A stretch of DNA of 64,000 nt from Thermodesulfovibrio sp. Lineage in GTDB: Bacteria > Nitrospirota > Thermodesulfovibrionia > Thermodesulfovibrionales > Thermodesulfovibrionaceae. The stretch spans positions 28,849-92,848 of the forward strand of contig JANXBK010000005.1 in assembly GCA_025057595.1 (NCBI GenBank). The letters run 5' to 3'. Shown in pieces: positions 18,691 to 27,193 of the stretch (positions are counted from its first letter, which is position 1; every line of letters begins with the position of its first letter). The notes beneath the pieces are model-generated. The model made no database searches, was not told the DNA's origin, and saw nothing but the letters and a program-made list of their open reading frames with translations. The position numbers and the translations under genes are program-made.

Positions 18691-19672
18691 TAACTTTCTT
18701 TTGAATTTCTTTAAGAAGCTTTATCACTCTTAAAGAGTCAGACTCTTCAAGAGAGCCCATTCCACAGGATGGAGTAAGAATTGATCTATCTTTACTTAGA
18801 GTGTTTTCAAACTCTTCAATTTGAAGTAGTGCCTTCTTTATAATCTCTCCATCAGAAAGAGTTTTTAACTCATTAGTAGTAGGAACAACTCCCCAAGCTA
18901 TATATCCACCTTTTTTAAGAAAATCGTATATTTCATCCCTATAAATTTTAAAGAAATCAAAGAAAAAATAAGAGTCAAAACTTATTAAATCTACTCCTAA
19001 GGATAAAACTTTACTCCAATCTGCTTTGCCACAACAATGAAGCCCTACTAATACATTCATAGCTTTTAAAGATAAAACAATTTCCTTTATCAGTCTTAAA
19101 GCCTCCGATTCGTTAACAGAGATGTATGTTGAGGCACCTATGGCTTGAAGAATTGGCTCATCAATAAAGATAATCAGATCATCTGCGAAATCTTTTAAAA
19201 AATTTACCTGCCATTTTGCCTTCGCTTTAAGATGAAGAATTGATAGTTCTCTTATGGTTTCATCAAAGTAGATTAAATTACCTTTTTCATCTTTAATAGA
19301 AAGGGTAAAGGTTAACGGTCCTGTGAGCTGTCCTTTTAGAACCTTCAGCTTTTTATCTTTTAGAAGCTCCTTTATTACATAAAGTCCCTTTGAAAACTCT
19401 TCTGTGATAGGTGAGACTAAATCTTCATTGTAATTTATTAACCAATCATTTATAAGGGATTCATCTTTTTTAAAAAAGAGTTTACTATTTTCAAAAAAAA
19501 CACCTGGCAATCCCTCAGTAAATTGAGCAATCATAGACTCTTTTTCTGAGTACTTTGGAAGTTGAGGCCAATAGGGAATATCAAAATTCTCAAAGATTAA
19601 ATTAACTGTAAAATAAGGATCCCTCTGCGGCATACTTCCTATGCCTGTAGTACTAAAAGGAAGTAGCTTCAT
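18683..19672 (-). CDS. MetE C-terminal-like (core) methionine synthase family protein
   Basis: A 329-aa protein matching only the catalytic barrel of cobalamin-independent methionine synthase. Zinc ligands can be recognised: His and Cys in GLHCCGKADW and the late Cys in TPSCGMGSL; IDEPILQAIGA corresponds to the substrate-binding region. The N-terminal folate-binding half of MetE is absent. Short core-MetE proteins in some anaerobes transfer methyl from a corrinoid protein to homocysteine, so that is a reasonable hypothesis; a methyl transfer on another thiol is also possible. AAAGGAGT precedes the ATG. It lies just after the coiled-coil ORF. Confidence 0.75.
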   Translation of the reverse strand: MKLLPFSTTGIGSMPQRDPYFTVNLIFENFDIPYWPQLPKYSEKESMIAQFTEGLPGVFFENSKLFFKKDESLINDWLINYNEDLVSPITEEFSKGLYVIKELLKDKKLKVLKGQLTGPLTFTLSIKDEKGNLIYFDETIRELSILHLKAKAKWQVNFLKDFADDLIIFIDEPILQAIGASTYISVNESEALRLIKEIVLSLKAMNVLVGLHCCGKADWSKVLSLGVDLISFDSYFFFDFFKIYRDEIYDFLKKGGYIAWGVVPTTNELKTLSDGEIIKKALLQIEEFENTLSKDRSILTPSCGMGSLEESDSLRVIKLLKEIQKKVNG

Positions 19673-19673
19673 T

Positions 19674-19889
19674 TTACTCCTTTGAGCATAACTTCTTTAG
19701 AATTTCTGGATATTCTCTTTTAAAATCTGGAAAGACTCTCTTTAAAAAAATTTTAATAGCCTTAATCTCCATGTCTATCTCTTCAATCTTAGCAAGCTTT
19801 TCATTAATCTGCTCAATCCTTTCAGAAATAATCTTTATCTCAGCTTCTATTAATGAAACTTGCTCTTTTAGAGTCATTAAATCTTTCAT
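19674..19889 (-). CDS. small coiled-coil protein of unknown function
   Basis: A 71-aa highly charged protein with heptad-like repeats over residues 5-45 (SLIEAEIKIISERIEQINEK) and a short basic/aromatic end (KRVFPDFKREYPEILKKL). No family recognised. Supported as a gene by a good ribosome site (AAGGAGCAAAG before ATG), operonic placement 9 bp after the 31-aa ribosomal protein and ending 1 bp before the MetE-like start. It may be a small scaffold or regulator, but nothing specific can be said. Confidence 0.7.
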   Translation of the reverse strand: MKDLMTLKEQVSLIEAEIKIISERIEQINEKLAKIEEIDMEIKAIKIFLKRVFPDFKREYPEILKKLCSKE

Positions 19890-19898
19890 CTTTGCTCC

Positions 19899-19994
19899 TT
19901 ATTTATTTCTTCTTAATGCTCTCATTTTTTTACGAAGTTTTCTGTATTTATGCTTTTTTATTTTTTTTCTCCTCCATTTAAGAACACTTCCCAT
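19899..19994 (-). CDS. AURKAIP1/COX24-domain (bS22-type) small ribosomal protein, 31 aa
   Basis: A 31-codon gene absent from the ORF track: MGSVLKWRRKKIKKHKYRK, then a basic end RRNK. The MGSV start, the RRKKxxKHKYRKL core and the final arginine-rich stretch match the AURKAIP1/COX24 family, whose actinobacterial member is 30S protein bS22 and mitochondrial member mS38. A strong AAGGAGGTGATTAG site precedes ATG, inside the end of the activase gene. It probably binds the small subunit near the decoding region; this is family knowledge, not shown here. Confidence 0.85.
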   Translation of the reverse strand: MGSVLKWRRKKIKKHKYRKLRKKMRALRRNK

Positions 19995-22900
19995 CTAATC
20001 ACCTCCTTTTCTTAATTTTATAGCTTCTACAAAAGCTTCTATTTTAAGCTCATTTCCAGTTGATGCTGTGCCATCATAAATAATAGATATAGCAGGAATG
20101 TTATACTCTTTCTGAATAAATCTCAAAAAAGAAGTAACGATTGCTCCTGGCATACATCCAAAAGGCATTGTATTGACTATACCCTTAACACCTCTTTTTA
20201 TTAAATCAATAGTTTTTGCTACAGATAGAATAGTCTCTCCTTCAAAGCTATCTGGCACATATGCAGAAGCCATTTTAAATAAATCCTTTGTAGAAGGCTC
20301 CTCTGAAAATTTAAGAAAATCTTTAAATATAGATGTAAATTTCTTTTCCACTCTTCCTTGGAAAAATTTATTTATGAGAATTTTCATAATAGCAGATTTA
20401 TCCCTTTTTATAAGAGCCTTTCTCAATGCTATAGTGTTTACGTAATGAATCCACTCTTCAATAGGTGTAAGATACACTTCTAATCCAAAGCTTTCAAGTT
20501 TTCTTATTAAATCCTCATTTGAAAAAGTATGACATCTAACAAATATCTCACCCACAATACCTACCAAAGGCTTTTGTTCTCTATATTTTGGAATTGCCTC
20601 AAAATCTCTTTTCATCTTTCTCAATACTTCTTCAATCCTACCATCTTTTGCTTTTAAAGTCTCATATATCTTCTCAAGATAATAATTATATAAAGCTTCT
20701 GTTTCACCTTTATTTTTCTCATAGGGTCTACACTCAAGTAGAGATTTTGTAAGTAATCCATATGAAACAACTCCCTGCCAAGCTCTAAGTGAGAACTGTC
20801 CTCCAGCAATATTTAAATCTCTGTAAAACTGAGCATCCTGCTGAGGAGAGTATACAGGAACATGTTCAAGTCCTAACTTTTTAAGAACCATTCTATGAGA
20901 GACATTATACTGTCCAAATCTACATGGTCCAGCACCTGATGGCATAAAGAAGGCAGTTTTTTCAGGATAGAAATCTTTAGAAAAAACAATCTTAAGCATA
21001 TCACCTAAGGTTACAAGATAAGGAAAGCATTCTCCTCCTAAGATATATTTTTTACCCACTTCAATAGATTCTTTATCTGAAGGAGGCATAACTTCTGCTT
21101 CAATTCCGCAGTACTGAAAAGCAGCCTTCAGAGCAAAAGCATGATCAGCCATTCTTGGTATATAAATAACTCTTTTTGAGATATCCGAAGGCAGAAAGCT
21201 TTTTAAAAATACAGGTATTGAATAAAACTGCTGTTTTTTTCTCTCCTTTAAACTGTCTATGTAAGCCTCAATTCTTGTGAGAACTCCTGCATCTGCAGAG
21301 TGCTCATCTATCTCAATGATCAAATAGGGATAAAAGGGTTCGCACTCTTCTTTGAAGTAGTTAATTATAAAAGAGTCTGGACCGCAAGCAAAATTTGTTA
21401 TAAATATTGGATATAAATTCCCCATCTTTTTAATTAACCTTGCTGCTCTAACTATTCTTTGTCCTGATCTCCAGTAAAGATTAATCCAATCGTTTTTTAT
21501 TGAGACTGTCTCAATTGGTAACATATCCATTGTAATTGGAAGCACACCTAAACTTCTTAATTTATGAGATATATTGAGATTTAATGCCGGATCAAAAGTA
21601 TTATAAGCTCTTCCTACCAAAACCACTGTTTCAGTCTGACCAAGAGTTTTATCATTTACCGTTTCTAAAAATTTTAATCCTTCTTTTTTAAGTTTTTTCA
21701 AAAACTCATCTTGCTTTTCCTTTGCTCGAGCTATTGCATAGTCAATATTTTTGGTATTTATAATTCCTTTAAAAACTCTCTTTAGCTCCTGTTTTAAATA
21801 GTCAGCTCCTTTTGACAGATCAACCCTTGGGTCAAGGATTTTTAAATCATCAAATACTTTTTTTGCTATATAAGGAGTAGTTTGAACAAGTGGACATGCA
21901 AGACCTCTTTCATACTCATCGTTTAAATTAAGATTCATAAAACTCGGAATAAGAAGTAGTTTGACTCCTTTTTTTTGAAGATTAATTATGTGTCCATAGA
22001 CAACTTTAAGTGGAAAGCAGGCTTCGGATGGCGTTTTTTCAATTCCTTCATTTATTATCTCTTTATTAGTTCTGTCGGATACAACCACATTAAATCCAAG
22101 CTCCCAAAGAAGACTGCTCCAGAAAGGAAGTTGATCGTGAAAGAAAAATATGTAAGGTATACCAATTGTTGGTTTTTTCTCATCCTTCATCTTGTCTTCA
22201 TACTGAAGATGAGCTTCCCAAAGAAGGTTTTCCCTTATCTTTAAGGGATCTGGAAGTTTAGTTTGTGTCTCCTTTTTTTCGTATTTTTCGCATCTTCCGC
22301 CATAAAACATCACATCTTTTTCATTTTCTATCCTTATTTTATTTATCTCGCAGTAGTTAGGACATCCCTTACATTCAAAAGAGGTGATGCTGTAGGAAAG
22401 ATCTTTAACTGAAAATCCCTTAAAAGCTGTGGTTTTACCCTTATTTATTTCCTCCTGTGCAAGTAAGGCAACACCTATAGCACCCATAACCTCATGATGT
22501 GGTGGAACTGTAAGCTGAAAGTTGTCTCCAATTTTTAATTTAAGAAAGTTTTTGAAAGCTGCTTCTATAGCTTTGTTAAAAGCTACTCCTCCTTGAAAGA
22601 ATATTCTTTTACCAATTGGTTTATCTGCAACAACTCTATTTATGTAGTTTTCTACAATGCTATAACAAAGGCCTGCTACAATATCCTCTTTACTTGCACC
22701 CTTATGAAGATTTATAACAAGAGAGTTTTCCATAAAGACTGTGCATCTTTCACCAAGACGGCAAGGACTCTTAGAGGAAAAGGCAAGCTCTTGGAATTCC
22801 TTAAGTGTAAGCCCAAGCTTTTCAGCTTGCTCTTCAATAAAGGAGCCTGTTCCAGCTGCACAGGCTTTATTCATTGTAAAATCTATAACTTTTCCATCTT

Positions 22901-24152
22901 TAAGTCTTATATATTTTGAATCCTGTCCACCAATCTCAAAAATTGTATCTACTGTCTTGTCAAAATGTAGTGCACCATAAGCGTGAGCAGTTATTTCATT
23001 TTTTACAACATCTGCTCCAACAAAATGGGCTACTGTATATCTGCCAGAGCCTGTTACTCCAACACCTTTTATCTTTATATTAGGAAACTCTTGAGAGATC
23101 TCACTTAAACCTTTTCTTACTGCCTCAATTGGTCTACCTGCTGTGGGAAGATATTTCTTTGCTATAAGATTTCCCTTTTCATCTATTAAGGCTATGTTTG
23201 TGCTTACAGAACCTACATCAATTCCAAGATAGGCATACTGAGATGAATCTGAATAAAGCTGAATAGAGTAAGTTTCTTCAAGTATCTCTCTCTTTAATGC
23301 TGGAAGTCCATATTCGATCTCATACTTTATCTCATTAAGTTTGTTAATTGTCTCTTCAGTCAGATAAACATCTTCCTCTTTAGCTTTTACTGCAGCACCA
23401 ATCGCACCCATTACTTCAAAATGTTTTGGTATAAGAATCTCGTCAAGCTCAAGAACCTCCTTGAAAGCTCTCACCATTCCTTTATTTGCTGCAACTCCAC
23501 CTTGAAAGGAAACCACAGGGTTTATTTTCCTTCCTTTAAGCATAGTTGCTTTAAAGTTTCTCGCAAGAGCAAAGCAGACTCCAGCAATTATATCTTCAGT
23601 AGGAGTTGCTATCTGCTGTAGATGAATCATATCTGACTTTGCAAAAACACTACATCTTCCAGCTACCTTTGATGGCTTTTTGGATGCCACAGCAAGCTGA
23701 CTAAACTCAGACAAACTAAGTCCTAAACGCTCTGCCTGCTGTTCAAGAAAAGAACCTGTGCCAGCAGCACAGATACTGTTTAGGGAGAAATCCACTACTC
23801 TTCCTGCTTCATCAAGAAATATAAGTTTTGAGTCTTCTCCACCTATTTCAATTATTGTTCTTACCTCTGGATAAAACTTTACAGTTGCGGTAGCTTGAGA
23901 TATTATCTCATTAATATAGGGAGCTGAGATTCTTTTTGCTATAAATCTTCCTGAAACTCCGGTGAAACATATCTTTAGATTTTTATATCGCTTTAGAAAA
24001 TCTTTTAAAATTGAGTGAGTAATCTCTGCTGCTTTTCCAAAATGTTTAAGATAGATTTTTTCTAAAATTACTCCATCTTTTGTGAAAACAACTGCTTTTG
24101 CTGTCTCACTTCCTATATCAACACCTACTAAAAACTCAGAATCCATACTCAT
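19995..24152 (-). CDS. fused acyl-CoA dehydratase activase / HgdC-HgdB-like protein
   Basis: About 1385 aa. Two ASKHA ATPase domains of the BcrAD/BadF/HgdC type lie at about 5-265 and 310-570, each with the cysteine-bearing CAAGTGSF loop and a second conserved Cys (RCSVFAKSDM; RCTVFMENSL) that would together hold a [4Fe-4S] cluster. A linker with ECKGCPNYCEI leads to a DUF2229 region and a C-terminal 2-hydroxyacyl-CoA dehydratase (HgdB)-like region. Such fusions occur in many anaerobes; the substrate is unknown. The track start (TTG, 24170) is rejected: ATG 24152 or 24146 opens directly into MDSEFLVGVDIGSETAK. It overlaps ubiD by 17 bp. Confidence 0.88.
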   Translation of the reverse strand: MSMDSEFLVGVDIGSETAKAVVFTKDGVILEKIYLKHFGKAAEITHSILKDFLKRYKNLKICFTGVSGRFIAKRISAPYINEIISQATATVKFYPEVRTIIEIGGEDSKLIFLDEAGRVVDFSLNSICAAGTGSFLEQQAERLGLSLSEFSQLAVASKKPSKVAGRCSVFAKSDMIHLQQIATPTEDIIAGVCFALARNFKATMLKGRKINPVVSFQGGVAANKGMVRAFKEVLELDEILIPKHFEVMGAIGAAVKAKEEDVYLTEETINKLNEIKYEIEYGLPALKREILEETYSIQLYSDSSQYAYLGIDVGSVSTNIALIDEKGNLIAKKYLPTAGRPIEAVRKGLSEISQEFPNIKIKGVGVTGSGRYTVAHFVGADVVKNEITAHAYGALHFDKTVDTIFEIGGQDSKYIRLKDGKVIDFTMNKACAAGTGSFIEEQAEKLGLTLKEFQELAFSSKSPCRLGERCTVFMENSLVINLHKGASKEDIVAGLCYSIVENYINRVVADKPIGKRIFFQGGVAFNKAIEAAFKNFLKLKIGDNFQLTVPPHHEVMGAIGVALLAQEEINKGKTTAFKGFSVKDLSYSITSFECKGCPNYCEINKIRIENEKDVMFYGGRCEKYEKKETQTKLPDPLKIRENLLWEAHLQYEDKMKDEKKPTIGIPYIFFFHDQLPFWSSLLWELGFNVVVSDRTNKEIINEGIEKTPSEACFPLKVVYGHIINLQKKGVKLLLIPSFMNLNLNDEYERGLACPLVQTTPYIAKKVFDDLKILDPRVDLSKGADYLKQELKRVFKGIINTKNIDYAIARAKEKQDEFLKKLKKEGLKFLETVNDKTLGQTETVVLVGRAYNTFDPALNLNISHKLRSLGVLPITMDMLPIETVSIKNDWINLYWRSGQRIVRAARLIKKMGNLYPIFITNFACGPDSFIINYFKEECEPFYPYLIIEIDEHSADAGVLTRIEAYIDSLKERKKQQFYSIPVFLKSFLPSDISKRVIYIPRMADHAFALKAAFQYCGIEAEVMPPSDKESIEVGKKYILGGECFPYLVTLGDMLKIVFSKDFYPEKTAFFMPSGAGPCRFGQYNVSHRMVLKKLGLEHVPVYSPQQDAQFYRDLNIAGGQFSLRAWQGVVSYGLLTKSLLECRPYEKNKGETEALYNYYLEKIYETLKAKDGRIEEVLRKMKRDFEAIPKYREQKPLVGIVGEIFVRCHTFSNEDLIRKLESFGLEVYLTPIEEWIHYVNTIALRKALIKRDKSAIMKILINKFFQGRVEKKFTSIFKDFLKFSEEPSTKDLFKMASAYVPDSFEGETILSVAKTIDLIKRGVKGIVNTMPFGCMPGAIVTSFLRFIQKEYNIPAISIIYDGTASTGNELKIEAFVEAIKLRKGGD

Positions 24153-25581
24153 GCCAACGGTTATTGACAAGCTCTATTATTTCTGGGATTTGTTTTATCT
24201 CATCAGGCCAGGGTCTCATCATCCCTTCTTCAAAGGTCTTTCTTGTAGCGTCAATACCCATTTTGCCACCAAATCTCGGCCAACTTGAAGCATGATCAAG
24301 CTCATCAATAGGACCTTCTGATATTATAACGTCTCTACGCCAGTCAACGTTATTAAGAACTTTCCAAGCAGTTGTTGACAAATCTTGAACATCTACATCT
24401 TCGTCAACAACAATAATTAACTTTGAAAACATAAGCTGTCCAGTTCCCCAAAGTCCGTGAATTATCTTTTTTGCATGTCCTGGATATAGCTTTTTTATTG
24501 ATACAATAACTGCATTATGAAAAACTCCCTCCATTGGAAGATTAATATCTTTTATCTCAGGAAACTGTAATCTAAGTAAAGGAAGAAAAATTCTCTCTGT
24601 TGCTTTTGCCATATAGCAGTCTTCCATCGGAGGTTTGCCAACAACTGTTGCTGCATAGATTGGCTCTTTTCTATGGGTTATACATGTTACATGAAGGACA
24701 GGAAATTTATCTACAGGTGAGTAAAAACCTGTGTGATCACCAAAAGGTCCTTCATCTCTTAGCTCGTCTGGCTCTACATAACCCTCAATAACTATCTCTG
24801 CTTCTGCTGGTACCTCTAAATCTGAAGTTATACATTTAACCATCTCAACCGGTTTTCTTCTTAAAAATCCAGCAAAAATCATCTCATCAAAACCATAAGG
24901 TAAAGGCGCTGTAGCAGAGTAAACAGTAGCTGGATCACAGCCAATCGTTACTGCAACAGGCATTCTTTCTCCAAGCTCTCTGTATTTCTGATAGTGTCTT
25001 GCAGCATCTTTATGGATATGCCAGTGCATTCCTGTAGTTACTTCATCATAAACTTGCATACGATACATCCCACAGTTCTGTTTACCTGTTTCAGGATCCT
25101 TTGTAAATACCATAGGCAGTGTAATAAATCTACCTCCATCCTTAGGCCACGTTTTAAGTATTGGAAATTTAAATAGATTTGGTTTGTCTTCAATAACTTC
25201 TTGACAAGGAGCATTCTTTACAAGCTTTGGAAGATATTTACCTATCTCAATTAGTTCAAAAAGAGATTTAATTTTTTCTTTGAATGTTTTAGGTGGAGTT
25301 TGATTAATAAGTTTTTCTATTCTTGCTGCAATCTCATCAAGGCTGTTAACTTCAAGAGCAAGACACATTCTTTCAAAAGAGCCAAATATATTGGTTACTA
25401 CCGGATATGGAGAACCTTTAACTTTTTCAAAAAATAAAGCTTTCCCTCCATTAGGGGATTTGCACATTCTATTCGTTATCTCTGCAATCTCAAGTTCTGC
25501 AGATACTTCCACCTTGACTCTATGAAGAAGTCCTTTTGCCTCTAAAGTATTTAAAAATTCTCTTAAATTTTTATAAGGCAT
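24136..25581 (-). CDS. UbiD family decarboxylase
   Basis: Prenylated-FMN-dependent (de)carboxylase, 481 aa, close to full-length UbiD. The segment EGPFGDHTGFYSPVDKFP contains the family's conserved Glu and metal/prFMN surroundings, and MYRMQVYD and GMHWHIHKD are typical of the N-terminal half. In bacteria lacking ubiquinone such a protein usually serves menaquinone biosynthesis, but no UbiX or mqn gene is in the window, so the substrate is open. It is the first gene of the minus-strand block, divergent from hldD by 65 bp. Confidence 0.9.
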   Translation of the reverse strand: MPYKNLREFLNTLEAKGLLHRVKVEVSAELEIAEITNRMCKSPNGGKALFFEKVKGSPYPVVTNIFGSFERMCLALEVNSLDEIAARIEKLINQTPPKTFKEKIKSLFELIEIGKYLPKLVKNAPCQEVIEDKPNLFKFPILKTWPKDGGRFITLPMVFTKDPETGKQNCGMYRMQVYDEVTTGMHWHIHKDAARHYQKYRELGERMPVAVTIGCDPATVYSATAPLPYGFDEMIFAGFLRRKPVEMVKCITSDLEVPAEAEIVIEGYVEPDELRDEGPFGDHTGFYSPVDKFPVLHVTCITHRKEPIYAATVVGKPPMEDCYMAKATERIFLPLLRLQFPEIKDINLPMEGVFHNAVIVSIKKLYPGHAKKIIHGLWGTGQLMFSKLIIVVDEDVDVQDLSTTAWKVLNNVDWRRDVIISEGPIDELDHASSWPRFGGKMGIDATRKTFEEGMMRPWPDEIKQIPEIIELVNNRWHEYGF

Positions 25582-25630
25582 TAAGAATTATTATTTCTTT
25601 TTACAAATATTTATGTCAATCAATGCTTAC

Positions 25631-25639
25631 TGTTATAAT
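25631..25639 (+). promoter_or_regulatory. extended -10 promoter of hldD, apparently leaderless
   Basis: TGTTATAAT is a perfect TGn-TATAAT extended -10. Its end is only 7 nt before the hldD ATG at 25647, so transcription would start at or next to the start codon. No Shine-Dalgarno sequence is present in between. A -35 match is poor, which is usual for extended -10 promoters. Confidence 0.6.
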
Positions 25640-25646
25640 TAAACTT

Positions 25647-26615
25647 ATGGCTTATATTATTGTAACAGGCGGAGCAGGATTTATTGGCTCAAATGTAGTA
25701 AAGGAGCTTAACAGCCTTGGTGCAGAAAAAATTATTATTGTTGACAACCTTGGCTCAACTGAGAAGTGGAAAAACCTAGTTGATCTCAGTTTTGAGGATT
25801 ATATTCATAAAGATGATTTTATTGAAAAAATAAAAAAAGGTCTTTTTAATCACTCTGTCAGCTCAATAATCCATCTTGGTGCAAGAAGTAGTACAACCGA
25901 AAAAGATGTAGATTTTTTAATGAAGAATAACTACGAGTACACAAAAGAGCTTGCTAAATGGGCTACAGAAAAAAAAGTAAGATTTATTTATGCCTCCTCT
26001 GCGGCTACTTATGGTGACGGAACAGCTGGCTTTTCAGATGAGCATAATTTACTTTATAAGCTGAGACCTCTTAATGCCTATGGCTTTTCAAAACATATTT
26101 TTGATTTATGGGCTTTAAAAAATGGAGTTTTAGACAAAGTTGTTGGCTTAAAGTATTTTAATGTTTTTGGACCAAGGGAGTGGCATAAGGGTGATATGAG
26201 AAGCATGGTTTTAAAAGCCTATGAGCAAATAAAAAGAGAGGGAAAAATAAAACTCTTTAAATCCTACAATCCTTCTTACAAAGATGGTGAGCAATTAAGA
26301 GATTTCATATATGTTAAAGATGCTGTAAGTATGACCCTATTTTTTCTTGAAAGACCAGATATAAACGGGATTTTTAATGTGGGAACAGGAATTCCTCGTT
26401 CATGGAATGACCTTGCTCAAGCTGTATTTGATGCTGTTGGTCTTAAGCCTCAAGTTGAATATATTGATATGCCTGAGGAGTTAAAGGGAAAATATCAGTA
26501 TTTCACTAAGGCTGACATAAGCAAGATAAGGGCTGCTGGATATAGCAAACCCACTTTAACTCTTGAAGAAGCAGTTAAAGACTATGTTTTAAACTATCTT
26601 GAGCAGAGTTTTTAA
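25647..26615 (+). CDS. hldD: ADP-L-glycero-D-manno-heptose 6-epimerase
   Basis: Short-chain dehydrogenase that makes the activated heptose for lipopolysaccharide inner core. Rossmann GGAGFIGSNVVKEL at the start, YASSAATYGDG with catalytic Ser, YGFSKHIFD (Tyr/Lys pair) and the family-specific KYFNVFGPREWHKGDMRS. About 322 aa from ATG 25647. The longer track ORF (from 25536) runs antisense into ubiD and is not used, since the protein homology starts at MAYIIVTGG. Indicates an outer membrane with heptose-containing LPS. The 3' end overlaps the convergent aldolase gene by 41 bp. Confidence 0.94.
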   Translation: MAYIIVTGGAGFIGSNVVKELNSLGAEKIIIVDNLGSTEKWKNLVDLSFEDYIHKDDFIEKIKKGLFNHSVSSIIHLGARSSTTEKDVDFLMKNNYEYTKELAKWATEKKVRFIYASSAATYGDGTAGFSDEHNLLYKLRPLNAYGFSKHIFDLWALKNGVLDKVVGLKYFNVFGPREWHKGDMRSMVLKAYEQIKREGKIKLFKSYNPSYKDGEQLRDFIYVKDAVSMTLFFLERPDINGIFNVGTGIPRSWNDLAQAVFDAVGLKPQVEYIDMPEELKGKYQYFTKADISKIRAAGYSKPTLTLEEAVKDYVLNYLEQSF

Positions 26616-27174
26616 AAAGAAACAAAAAATAAAAGATTTTACAGAGTCTTTCAACTAGCTCTGAGATATAAAAAGCTTCAATGAGAGTTTTTCCTGTAGC
26701 TACAACTCCGTGTTTTTCAATTAAGACTGCTTTGCTGTCTTTTAAAGCCTCTGCTACATTTTTTGCAAGCTCTAAAGAGCCTGAGGGTGCATAGCCTACA
26801 ACTGGGAGTCTTTCCAAAAGGAGCTTTTGCTCTTCAAAAATAACCGGAATCTCTATGTTAAGACAGGCAACTACTGAGGCAAAGATAGAATGGGTATGAA
26901 CTACTGCTTCTGTATCATCTTTTGCTTTATATATCTCAAGATGAACTCTGTAATCAGTAGAAGGCTGTTTATTTTCCTCTAAAACTCTGCCATCTAAATC
27001 AATTAACACAATATCCTTTGGCTTAAGAGTAATATAAGATTTGCCTTTAGGAGTAATGAGAACATGGCTTTTTACCTTTTGGCTTACATTTCCGCCTTTT
27101 AGACTTACAAGCCCGAGTTTGTATAGTTTTTTTGATATCTTTACAACTTCTTTTCTTTCTTTTTTGTATTGCAT
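26575..27174 (-). CDS. class II aldolase/adducin family protein
   Basis: A 199-aa zinc-dependent class II aldolase of the fuculose-1-phosphate aldolase/ribulose-5-phosphate epimerase type. The zinc site is visible as HTHS (about residues 95-98) and a later His in EKHGVVATG; the N-terminal GNVS and STDYRVHLEIYK fit substrate binding. The substrate cannot be told; fuculose-1-phosphate aldolase and methylthioribulose-1-phosphate dehydratase are candidates. The last 14 codons overlap hldD on the opposite strand. A TATAAT box ends 6 nt before the ATG and there is no ribosome site, suggesting a leaderless message. Confidence 0.85.
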   Translation of the reverse strand: MQYKKERKEVVKISKKLYKLGLVSLKGGNVSQKVKSHVLITPKGKSYITLKPKDIVLIDLDGRVLEENKQPSTDYRVHLEIYKAKDDTEAVVHTHSIFASVVACLNIEIPVIFEEQKLLLERLPVVGYAPSGSLELAKNVAEALKDSKAVLIEKHGVVATGKTLIEAFYISELVERLCKIFYFLFLFKNSAQDSLKHSL

Positions 27175-27176
27175 AA

Positions 27177-27189
27177 TGTTATTATATTT
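27177..27189. promoter_or_regulatory. overlapping divergent -10 boxes in a 19-bp intergenic gap
   Basis: On the plus strand TGTTATTAT (27177-27185) is an extended -10 ending 8 nt before ATG 27194. On the minus strand TATAAT occupies 27186-27181 and ends 6 nt before the ATG at 27174. The same six or so base pairs would therefore serve both genes, and both messages would be leaderless. No ribosome site is present on either side. Confidence 0.5.
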
Positions 27190-27193
27190 TACT

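Noticed and set aside
22593-22980. Plus-strand ORFs inside the activase gene
   Set aside because: Antisense shadows; no start signals and low-complexity composition.
24153-24170. Extended TTG start of the activase gene
   Set aside because: The extra residues read antisense-free but lie deep in ubiD; two ATGs just downstream open directly into the conserved ASKHA start.
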